From: Ignavibacteriales bacterium
GTDB lineage: Bacteria; Bacteroidota; Ignavibacteria; Ignavibacteriales; Ignavibacteriaceae
Length of the DNA: 64,000 nucleotides
Direction of reading: 5' to 3'
Assembly (NCBI GenBank): GCA_016707115.1
Contig: JADJIH010000006.1
Coordinates: forward strand, 186,001-250,000
The position numbers and the translations under genes were made by a program. Shown one piece after another: positions 34,707 through 43,241 of the stretch. The notes beneath the pieces are model-generated. The model saw only the letters and a program-made list of their open reading frames with translations. It was not told the origin of the DNA and did no database searches. The first letter of the stretch is position 1; the number at the start of each line of letters is the position of its first letter.

Positions 34707-37700
34707 ATGATTAAACAAATAACATACTTTATAATATTTTTTATTATTTCAAGTATTTCATATTCACAGGTTGATCCCCAAACGCAACTCTATAGAAATG
34801 AACCTGTTGGAGACAAAACATATCGTAAAAAAGGAATTATGGATGGAAATCTTGTCCGAACTCTTTTTAGAAACGATGGGCAAATAGGTTATTGGGAAGA
34901 CAGACCGTCAGGTGAATGGCCAAAAGGAACTGGACAAAATTATCTTGATGGTTGTACACCACTGGTATCTACCAGGTTAACAGCACCCGGTAATAATCAA
35001 TATGTTTATTTTGCTCAGACATCATATCGAGAAGAAGTGGATAAAGATTTAACTACTGGTCAACTTTGGGTTATGGAACCGGTGCCCGGATATGCATTCC
35101 CAAGCTCTCTGGAACCAGCTCAAAGTACAAAACCAGGAACCTGGCCGGAACAATGGTCTCGTGCACTGCCGCTAATAACACCCGAATGGGATGGCTATTG
35201 GTTTGGTTATTTTGGACGAGGTGTACTGAATGCTGATGTTGAAACATTTTTTGTAATGGATGATTCACAGGATCGAGAATGGTATCGACCTCCATATTCT
35301 TATCAACCAATTCTTGGTGATGCAACAAGAGGCGGACTTGGGTTGAGAATGGAAGTTAGAGCTTTTCAATGGTCACACGTACTAGCTGAAGATATAATCT
35401 TTTTTCATTATGATATCATCAATATTTCCGATACTGACTATGATAGTACATTATTTGGATTCTATAGTGATACAGGTGTTGGTGGTCTTAGTGATGGGGC
35501 GGACAATGCAAACTTTAACCAATTGTTAGATCTTGCATATGCTTTTGATGCTGATGGTGTTTCCAACGATCCGCCCCCACAGTGGAATTGCGGATATGTT
35601 GGTTATGCATTTTTGGAAAGTCCGGGTAATGCTTTTAATGGAATTAATGATGACGAAGATTTTGATTTACTTGGTGCTCCGATGATAGATGAAAGACGTG
35701 ATGATGGAATTGATAACGATAAAGACTGGATTGGTTACGTTGACTTAAACCTTAATGGTGTTTGGGATCCTGATGAAAATGAACCGTTGAATAACGACGT
35801 TGGTGCCGATGGTGTTGGTCCGTTTGATCCTCAGTATATAAATCCTGATGCCGGTGAAGGTGATGGAGTTCCAACAGCGGGCGAACCAAGCTTTGATGCC
35901 ACTGATAAAGATGAATCAGATCAAATTGGACTGACAAGTTTAGCAATTGAAGTTTTATCAAACAAAGGCCCAACGGCTATATGGCCAAAAAATGATAATG
36001 TTATCTGGGAAAAAATGCAGCCGGGAACCTTTGATACAACAATTCAAAATGCAAACATTCAGATACTTTTTGGATCAGGCCCATTCCCGCTTAAAAAGAA
36101 TTTGCGTGAAAGGTTTTCTGTGGCTCTAGTTTTTGGAAGTGATTATGAAGATTTGGTTTTTAATAAGGAAACAGTTCAACAGATATATAATGCAAATTAT
36201 AATTTTGCAAAACCTCCTTACAAAGCTACTCTTACTGCCATTCCTGGTGATAAAAGAGTGTTTTTATTTTGGGATGCAGTTGCTGAAGAATCACGGGATC
36301 AATTTTTAGGTTATGAACAAGGTGATCCAACTCTAGGTTACAAAAAAGATTTTGAGGGTTATTTAATATATCGAAGTGAGGAAGCAGAATTTCAGGATAT
36401 TAAAGTAATTACCGATTCTAAAGGCGAACCTAAATATTGGAAACCTATCGCACAGTATGATTTAAAGAATGGAATAAAAGGACCGGATCCGATAGGGATT
36501 AACGGCGCTCATTTCTGGAGAGGTAATGATACCGGTTTACAACACTCATTAATTGATACTAATGTTGTTAATGGTAAAAAGTACTATTACGCTTGCGTAG
36601 CATACGATCAAGGAGATCCATCGTTTGGAACAACTGGTCTTCTACCTTCTGAAACAACAAAAATCATTTCAGAGGATTTAGGTGGAGTACTTAAGTTTGT
36701 TGATATTAATTGTGCTGTGGTTGTACCAAACGCTCCTGTAGCAGGTTATATACCTTCACAGGTAATTGGTGATTTAGATAAAGTAACCTCAGGTTCAGGT
36801 TCTGGGTCAATTGAAGTTGTGGTTCTAAATTCTGATAGTGTATTAAATAATGCTAACTATAAAGTTGAATTTGATTCGGCTGGAACTAGTCCATATTACA
36901 AAACAGTATCTTACCGAGTTATTAGAGAATTTAATAATATAATTGATACAGTTCTTGCTAAAGTAGATTCATCAACTTTTAGTGGTGGCGCTTTAGGACC
37001 TTTATTTGATGGTCTTTCAATAATTGTTAAAAATGATGATGTAGTTGATGTTGATCAGGAAAATACTGGCTGGATAAAAGGTTTTAGTACTTTAACTATG
37101 CCTGTAATTGCCGATACTAATTTTAAACCAAATATACTTGCTTGGCCTGCAGATTATGAGTTGGAATTCCTTGAGGGCTATACTGAGTTAAGTTTTAATA
37201 GCATTCCAATTAATTTTAAAGTTAAAAACATAACAAGTGATTATTACATTCCTGCATATATCTATGATGATACAGTAAACGTTGGTCAGCTGACCATAGG
37301 AGATAAGATCGGATTTTTTGAAACTCTTAGAGGTGTCCGAAAGTTTACATACCTTATTGGATATTATGCGCCAACAGATCCATTTACACTTTATCCTCAA
37401 GCAGGGGATATTTTTAGAGTTGCCACAAATAAACCTTTTATGGGCGGGGACTATTTTACCTTTTCCACAACAGCTGCTAGAGTTGATTTAGAACAAGCTT
37501 CGACTGAATTGGACAAGGTTAGCGTTGTACCAAATCCTTATATCGGCGCAAATGTGCTTGAAAGAAGATCATTAAATGCTTCTGATAGAGGCGAGAGAAG
37601 AATCGACTTTATTAATCTGCCAGCTCAATGCACAATTAGAATATATACTGTTACGGGGGCATTAGTTAAAACTTTGTACAAAGACTCTTCACCAATAGAT

Positions 37701-37823
37701 GGTAGTATAATCTGGAATTTAGTATCAGATGATGGAATGGATATAGCTTACGGGCTTTATATTTATCATATTGATGCTCCGGGTGTTGGTGAAAAAGTCG
37801 GCAAATTTGCGTTAATAAAGTAG
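34707..37823 (+). CDS. Large secreted protein of a TonB-receptor operon, variant C-terminal sorting domain
   Basis: A 1038-residue protein with signal peptide (to SSISYSQ). I recognise no catalytic domain. The N-terminal half is rich in W, Y and acidic residues; a stretch around 305-390 has many D-x-D-x-D-G repeats (DLNLNGVWDPDENEP, GADGVGPFDPQYINPDAGEGDG) that look like calcium-binding loops; an FN3-like domain lies at about 500-650. The C-terminus (VVPNPYIGAN ... GLYIYHIDAPG ... GKFALIK) is a divergent T9SS-like tail in which NPF is replaced by NPY. It sits between the TonB receptor and a PorV-like gene with 20- and 15-base gaps, so it is probably the surface partner of that receptor, in the place where SusD would be. 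AAAGGAG precedes the ATG. Confidence 0.8.
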   Translation: MIKQITYFIIFFIISSISYSQVDPQTQLYRNEPVGDKTYRKKGIMDGNLVRTLFRNDGQIGYWEDRPSGEWPKGTGQNYLDGCTPLVSTRLTAPGNNQYVYFAQTSYREEVDKDLTTGQLWVMEPVPGYAFPSSLEPAQSTKPGTWPEQWSRALPLITPEWDGYWFGYFGRGVLNADVETFFVMDDSQDREWYRPPYSYQPILGDATRGGLGLRMEVRAFQWSHVLAEDIIFFHYDIINISDTDYDSTLFGFYSDTGVGGLSDGADNANFNQLLDLAYAFDADGVSNDPPPQWNCGYVGYAFLESPGNAFNGINDDEDFDLLGAPMIDERRDDGIDNDKDWIGYVDLNLNGVWDPDENEPLNNDVGADGVGPFDPQYINPDAGEGDGVPTAGEPSFDATDKDESDQIGLTSLAIEVLSNKGPTAIWPKNDNVIWEKMQPGTFDTTIQNANIQILFGSGPFPLKKNLRERFSVALVFGSDYEDLVFNKETVQQIYNANYNFAKPPYKATLTAIPGDKRVFLFWDAVAEESRDQFLGYEQGDPTLGYKKDFEGYLIYRSEEAEFQDIKVITDSKGEPKYWKPIAQYDLKNGIKGPDPIGINGAHFWRGNDTGLQHSLIDTNVVNGKKYYYACVAYDQGDPSFGTTGLLPSETTKIISEDLGGVLKFVDINCAVVVPNAPVAGYIPSQVIGDLDKVTSGSGSGSIEVVVLNSDSVLNNANYKVEFDSAGTSPYYKTVSYRVIREFNNIIDTVLAKVDSSTFSGGALGPLFDGLSIIVKNDDVVDVDQENTGWIKGFSTLTMPVIADTNFKPNILAWPADYELEFLEGYTELSFNSIPINFKVKNITSDYYIPAYIYDDTVNVGQLTIGDKIGFFETLRGVRKFTYLIGYYAPTDPFTLYPQAGDIFRVATNKPFMGGDYFTFSTTAARVDLEQASTELDKVSVVPNPYIGANVLERRSLNASDRGERRIDFINLPAQCTIRIYTVTGALVKTLYKDSSPIDGSIIWNLVSDDGMDIAYGLYIYHIDAPGVGEKVGKFALIK

Positions 37824-37838
37824 AGGCGGAGAATAAAG

Positions 37839-38861
37839 ATGAAAATAATTATAACAAGCATAATAGCAATTTTATTTACCGCAAATGTTTTTTCTCAGGT
37901 TTTTTCGGAAAATTCAAAACGCGGTACAACAGCTGCACCTTTTCTTTCAATTGGACAAGGTGCAAGAGCAATCGGAATGGGTAGCGCATTTGTTGCGATA
38001 ACCGATGATCCCACAGCACTTTACTGGAATCCTGCTGGTATTACAAAAGTGCAGGGCTTCGGTTTTGTTGTTGATCATACTACCTGGATCGCCGATATAA
38101 ATTATAATTTTATGGCACTTACATATAACCTTGGAAATTTTGGAACAATTGGTGCTAGTTTTACAATTTCTGACGTTGACGAGATGAGCGTTACAACTGT
38201 TGAAGAACCTGATGGAACAGGGGAAGTCTTCGGAGTAACTGATGCAGTATTTAGCCTGGCATGGGCTATTGATTTAACAGATAATTTTTCAATTGGATTT
38301 AATCCTAAGTATATCCATCAAAGTATCTGGAGAATGTCTGCTTCTGCAATAGCATTAGACTTAGGTGTTAAATACGTTACCCCTTTTGATGGAGCAATTT
38401 TAGCTATGTCTATAACTAACTTTGGACCCAAAATGCAGTTATCAGGAGCTACAACACAGGTGTTGTACGATCCTGATCCCAATACATCCGGTAACAACAG
38501 CAGCATTGTAGCTAATATTCAGACTGATACATGGGACTTACCACTTACATTTAGAGTGGGTGTTGGTTATCAACCACTTAAAACAGAAGACAACACAATA
38601 ACGGTTTCACTGGATGCATTACATTTAAGTGATAACTATGAAAGTTTAAATGTTGGAGCTGAGTATTGTTATGATGATTTTATTTCATTAAGAGCAGGAT
38701 ATAAATCTCTCTTCTTGCCTGATTCCGAAGAATCATTTTCACTAGGATTTGGTTTGAAGCAACTATTAATGGGTAATATTGCTCTTAAAGTTGATTACGC
38801 TTATCAGGACTTCGGTAGACTAAATAGTATTCAGAAATTCACTTTTGGTATAACTTTCTGA
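37839..38861 (+). CDS. PorV/PorQ-family outer-membrane beta-barrel protein
   Basis: A 340-residue protein with signal peptide (ending NVFSQ) and the diagnostic N-terminal motif GARAIGMGSAFVAITDDPTA followed by YWNPAGI, as in PorV (LptO) and PorQ, the T9SS outer-membrane shuttle and attachment proteins, and in UPF0164 proteins. The rest alternates like a FadL-type barrel and ends in an aromatic strand (KFTFGITF). PorV picks up T9SS substrates from the translocon and passes them to the attachment complex. Its place directly after a T9SS-like substrate gene and a TonB receptor suggests a dedicated paralogue for this unit and not the housekeeping PorV. Other T9SS core genes are absent here. Confidence 0.88.
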   Translation: MKIIITSIIAILFTANVFSQVFSENSKRGTTAAPFLSIGQGARAIGMGSAFVAITDDPTALYWNPAGITKVQGFGFVVDHTTWIADINYNFMALTYNLGNFGTIGASFTISDVDEMSVTTVEEPDGTGEVFGVTDAVFSLAWAIDLTDNFSIGFNPKYIHQSIWRMSASAIALDLGVKYVTPFDGAILAMSITNFGPKMQLSGATTQVLYDPDPNTSGNNSSIVANIQTDTWDLPLTFRVGVGYQPLKTEDNTITVSLDALHLSDNYESLNVGAEYCYDDFISLRAGYKSLFLPDSEESFSLGFGLKQLLMGNIALKVDYAYQDFGRLNSIQKFTFGITF

Positions 38862-38870
38862 TCATAACGG

Positions 38871-38907
38871 CAGCTCTCTTTCTTTATTCCTTTTTGAGAG
38901 AGAGCTG
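38871..38907 (+). terminator. Terminator of the TonB receptor/PorV operon
   Basis: Stem CAGCTCTCT / AGAGAGCTG (arms continue imperfectly inwards) followed by five T's begins 10 bases past the stop. An in-frame ATG at 38894 of the next gene lies inside this hairpin, one reason to reject that start. Confidence 0.88.
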
Positions 38908-38935
38908 TTTTTATTCATTTAAACGCGGTGTTACC

Positions 38936-40741
38936 ATGAAAGCATTTTTATTATTCTTCATCCTCACAATTCTTTTTTCATCTCACAATTCACTAATTGC
39001 TAAAGACTATAAAGGAGCAGAATACCGAACTAAAGACACATATCTTTATGGCAGATTTGAAGTAAGAATGAAATCAGCTCATCGTGAAGGTATGCTCGCA
39101 TCATTCTTTACTTATTTTGATGGAACTGGAATTTGGAATGAGATTGACCTTGAAATTATGGGGCGCTATGATGATGATGTTCAATTTAATGTTATTGCAC
39201 CAACGCAATCCAACCATGTTGGCCACGTTCCTATGAGTTCATCACCACATCAGAATTATCATATTTATGCTTTTGAGTGGACACCTGCATATGTTTCCTG
39301 GTTTGTTGATGGCGTTGAGGTTTTAAAGCAAACTGGTTCACATATTCAAACTCTCACCCAGGCTCAGAAAATTATGATGAATATCTGGAATCCCCAATAT
39401 GAAAACTGGGCTGGTAAATTTTATCCTGAGGCTTTACCTGCTTTTGCATTTTATGATTGGGTCAGTTATTACACCTATACACCGGGTTCAGGCAATTATG
39501 GAACCGATAATAATTTTACTTTTTCATGGATCGATAATTTTGACTCTTGGGACACAACTAAATGGGATAAAGCAACCCATACTTTCCCTGGGAATAATTG
39601 TGACTTTATACAGGAGAATGCTGTTTTTCAGGATGGCAAATTAATTTTATGTCTTACAAACAGTACGAATCTTGGTTATCAGGATATTCAGGCTCCATCA
39701 ATTTTATGGGCAAGAGCTTATACAAATAAAGTTGAAATAAAATTTTCTGAGGAAGTAGATGAAATAATTGCTGAAACTATTTCAAATTATTTGATACCAA
39801 ACGTAAATATTAATTCTGCTGCGCTTCTCTCGGATCTTAAAACAGTTGAATTGGATGTGACCGGTATTAATTTGAATCAGACTTATACTTTAATAGTATA
39901 TACAATGAAAGATATAGCGGTTGTTCCAAATATTATGGGTTTGAGATCGAAGTCTATTATTCTTACCGAACCATTAGTATTTCCTGTAAAGATAAATTGT
40001 GGTGGTCCCGCTGTTTTAGATTACTTGCCAGATAAGGCGTTTTCTGAAAATAGTGAATATGGTTATCTTGACGGTGCTGCATCAGCATATCCATTAGTAG
40101 CAATCAGCGGTACTACTGAAGATAGTCTTTATCTGTTTGAGCATTACGGTGCTGTTAAATATGCTTTCAGAGTACCGAATGGAAGTTACTCACTTTTCTT
40201 GATGTTTGCTGAAAATTTTTTGACTGCATCCAACAGCAGAATATTTGATGTTTATGTTGAAAATAATAGAGTTATAGAAAATTTGGATATATATAGTGTT
40301 GCAGGACAGAATGCTGCTCACCAAGTATTTTTTTCAAACGTTTTAGTAACGGATGGTTTGCTTGAAATTCATTTTGCAGGGAAAGTAAACGAACCTGTAA
40401 TAAACGGAATAGCTATTTATGCCAATTCCTCCGGTATTTTAGATGATAATGAGAATATTCCTGGTGGATTTAAAGTTGAACAAAACTATCCTAATCCATT
40501 TAACGGTAAAACAATAATTAATTACAACTTAAAATCAGCAGATAATTTAAGCTTTGAGCTTTACAATATATTAGGTGAAAGAATATTTTACAGTGATTTG
40601 GGGTTTATTCAGCCTGGTAATTATAGGTTTGAACTTGATACTGCGGCTTTAATTCAAAGTCCGCTTACCTCAGGAATATATTTTTATGTATTTACCGGGT
40701 CAGTTCAGAGACAATCAAAAAAACTGGTGTTATTAAACTAA
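38936..40741 (+). CDS. Circularly permuted GH16 lichenase with malectin-like domain and T9SS tail
   Basis: A 601-residue secreted 1,3-1,4-beta-glucanase. After the signal peptide the mature enzyme starts directly at KDYKGAEYRTKDTYLYGRF, a strand that is in the middle of Bacillus lichenases; the catalytic motif is Glu69-x-Asp71-x-Glu73 in WNEIDLEIMG. The strands that normally open the domain (FSWIDNFDSWDTTKWDK ... DGKLILCLT) come last, at about 194-243, after a YTPGSGNYG linker. This is the circular permutation known from the Fibrobacter succinogenes glucanase. Then follow a Big_5-like domain (about 250-340), a malectin-like domain (about 345-500; KINCGGPAVLDYLPD) that may bind di-glucose, and a T9SS tail (EQNYPNPFNGK). 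ATG 38936 is chosen because it begins the signal peptide. It should cut mixed-linkage beta-glucan. Confidence 0.93.
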   Translation: MKAFLLFFILTILFSSHNSLIAKDYKGAEYRTKDTYLYGRFEVRMKSAHREGMLASFFTYFDGTGIWNEIDLEIMGRYDDDVQFNVIAPTQSNHVGHVPMSSSPHQNYHIYAFEWTPAYVSWFVDGVEVLKQTGSHIQTLTQAQKIMMNIWNPQYENWAGKFYPEALPAFAFYDWVSYYTYTPGSGNYGTDNNFTFSWIDNFDSWDTTKWDKATHTFPGNNCDFIQENAVFQDGKLILCLTNSTNLGYQDIQAPSILWARAYTNKVEIKFSEEVDEIIAETISNYLIPNVNINSAALLSDLKTVELDVTGINLNQTYTLIVYTMKDIAVVPNIMGLRSKSIILTEPLVFPVKINCGGPAVLDYLPDKAFSENSEYGYLDGAASAYPLVAISGTTEDSLYLFEHYGAVKYAFRVPNGSYSLFLMFAENFLTASNSRIFDVYVENNRVIENLDIYSVAGQNAAHQVFFSNVLVTDGLLEIHFAGKVNEPVINGIAIYANSSGILDDNENIPGGFKVEQNYPNPFNGKTIINYNLKSADNLSFELYNILGERIFYSDLGFIQPGNYRFELDTAALIQSPLTSGIYFYVFTGSVQRQSKKLVLLN

Positions 40742-40879
40742 ATAGATTAATGAATCAATTTATTTATCAATATCAAACACAATTTTATCAAATAACTTCT
40801 TACTTGTATAAAGTAAAATACATCCCTACTCATAAAAAATATTCAACAATTCTCATAAAGATATCTAATAGGATTCATC

Positions 40880-43129
40880 ATGAAATTAATTATTAAATGT
40901 TTCGCTTTTCTCGTTGCATTAATTGTTTTTATAAATGTAAATGTTGTAGCACAAATTTACACAACTACAAAAGTTGATGCACAAGTAAAAGAACTTGTTT
41001 CTAAAATGACACTTGAAGAAAAAATTGGACAGATGACACAAGTTACGATTCAAGCAGTTTCAAAAGTTCAAGGTACAAAAGATCAAAATCATCAATTAGA
41101 TTTAGCAAAGCTGGAAGAAGCAATAAAAAAATATCATGTTGGTTCTATCCTGAACGTTTATGATGTAGCACATACTGCAGAATACTGGCACGAAGTAATA
41201 AATAAAATACAGACTATCGCTGTAAAAGAAACACGTCTTGGTATTCCCGTTCTATATGGAATTGATGCAATTCATGGCGTAACATATACAAAAGGATCAA
41301 CATTGTTTCCGCAGGCCATTAGCATGGCTGCAACCTGGAACACAGAAATTGCAAAGCAAAGCGGTGAAATAACCTCTCTAGAAACTAAAGCCTCTGGAAT
41401 CGCTTGGAATTTTTATCCAGTTATGGATATTGGAAGACAGCCACTTTGGAGCAGATTGTGGGAGACCTTTGGTGAAGATGTTTATCTAGCATCACAGATG
41501 GGCTCATCTTATATAAAGGGAGCGCAAGGCGATGATTTAAGTGCCCCGGACAAACTTGCAACATGTTTAAAACATTATGTCGGATATAGTTTTCCAATTA
41601 ATGGACTTGATAGAACTCCCGCTTGGATTTCTGAAAGAATGATGCGAGAGTATTTTCTTCCATCATTTGAAGCAGGAATCTTAGCTGGTTCACCTTCAGT
41701 AATGGTTAACTCAGCCGAAGTAGATGGAATTCCTGGTCATGCAAATTATCATTTGCTCACAGAAGTCTTAAGAAACGAGATGAACTTTAAGGACTAGTTG
41801 TTTCTGATTGGGAGGATATAAAAAGATTACATACTAGGGACAGAGTTGCTTCAACTCCAAAAGAAGCTGTAAGAATTTCTGTAATGGCTGGTGTTGATAT
41901 GAGTATGGTGCCTTACGATTTTAGTTTTTACAATTATCTTTTAGAACTTGTAAAAGAGGGTACCGTTCCAATGTGGAGAATTGATGAAGCTGTTAGCAGA
42001 ATTCTTGCTGTTAAAATGCAGGTTGGACTTTTTGATAATCCATATCCAAATAAAGAATTATTAAAAGATTTTGCAAAAGATGAATTTACCACAATAAATT
42101 TAAATGCTGCAAGAGAATCAATAATTCTCACTAAGAATGAAAACAATATTTTGCCTCTTTCCAAAACAACTAAAGTGCTTGTAACGGGACCAACCGCAAA
42201 TATGCTTTCTGTTTTAAATGGCGGCTGGACTATAACGTGGCAGGGAAATGAAGAATCACTTTATCCATCAGAAAAAAACACTGTTCTTGAAGCAATCCAA
42301 AATAAAGTCGGATCAAAAAATGTAAACTATGTAGAAGGTTGCAGTTTCGATAAAGACATAAATACAAACAAAGCAGTTACTGAAGCTAGAAATTCTGATG
42401 TTGTGATTATTTGTTTAGGTGAAGCCGCGTATTGTGAAACACCCGGAAGTATTTTTGATCTTAATTTGAACAAAGCCCAGTTAGATTTAGCGAATAAAAT
42501 TATGGAAACAGGTAAGCCTGTAATACTAATTATGCTTGAAGGCAGACCAAGAGTTATAACTGATATTCTCACAAAAAGCAAAAGGAATTTTAATTGGATT
42601 TTTACCCGGAATGGAAGGCGGTAATGCAATAGCAGATGTTCTATTTGGTGATGTTAATCCAAGTGGAAAACTTCCTGTAACATATCCTAAATCACCAAAT
42701 GGAATAACACTTTACGATTATAAACCTATAGAAAAATTTGATGGAAATGATTATAAACCACTTTGGCCATTTGGCTATGGATTAAGCTATACAACCTTTG
42801 AATTTTCCAATCTTAAGATTAGTTCTCAAGAAATTACCGAAAATGATGAATTAATTATAAAAATTGATGTCAAAAATACCGGAACTGTAGTTGGCAAAGA
42901 AGTTGTTCAATTATATTTGACAGATATGTATGGTTCTGTTACAAGACCAAACAAACAGCTAAAAGGATTTGAAAAAGTTTTGTTAAATCCAGGAGAAGTT
43001 AAGACAGTTGAATTTAAGCTTAATAAACAACATTTATCATTTATCGGTTTGGAAAATAAAAGAATAGTTGAACCAGGTGATTTTGTTATTTCAATTGAAA
43101 ATCTAACAGCTAATTTTGGATTAAAATAG
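40880..43129 (+). pseudogene. GH3 beta-glucosidase gene broken by two frameshifts
   Basis: One GH3 gene is spread over three frames: 40880-41797, then the frame running through to 42624, then 42611-43129. The first break is at about 41788-41793 (AAGGACTAG; one G missing from an expected AAG-GGA-CTA), just before the nucleophile codon GAT at 41806-41808 in VVSDWED. The second is in an A-run at 42572-42576 (one extra A in CTCACAAAAAGCAAAAGG). Repairing both gives a full GH3 protein of about 750 residues: signal peptide, TIM barrel with MTLEEKIGQMT, alpha/beta sandwich and FN3-like domain. The three parts show no other damage, so either the breaks are recent or they are sequence errors. It follows the lichenase gene and would supply the matching beta-glucosidase. 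Confidence 0.88.
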
Positions 43130-43162
43130 AGTTTTAATTTTAAATTTTGTTATACGTGTGAG

Positions 43163-43194
43163 GGAAGAATTAACACAAGATGCTAGATTCTTCC
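43163..43194 (+). terminator. Terminator of the GH3 gene
   Basis: Arms GGAAGAAT / ATTCTTCC, a 16-base loop and six T's, 33 bases past the GH3 stop. Confidence 0.75.
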
Positions 43195-43241
43195 TTTTTT
43201 ATTTATTGAAAATATTTTTCTATTGAGTTGAAGTATTAAAT

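Noticed and set aside
35071..35973. Open frames of 73-85 residues antisense to the 1038-residue protein gene
   Set aside because: They are histidine- and glutamine-rich mirror frames of an Asp/Gly/Pro-rich gene, with no start context or family features.
31966..37823. Canonical SusC/SusD pair
   Set aside because: The gene after the TonB receptor is more than twice the usual SusD length, has no lipobox and no TPR-like helices; it reads as a beta-rich secreted protein.
38894..38935. Longer start for the permuted lichenase at 38894
   Set aside because: It lies inside the terminator hairpin of the previous operon and would put 14 residues ahead of the signal peptide.
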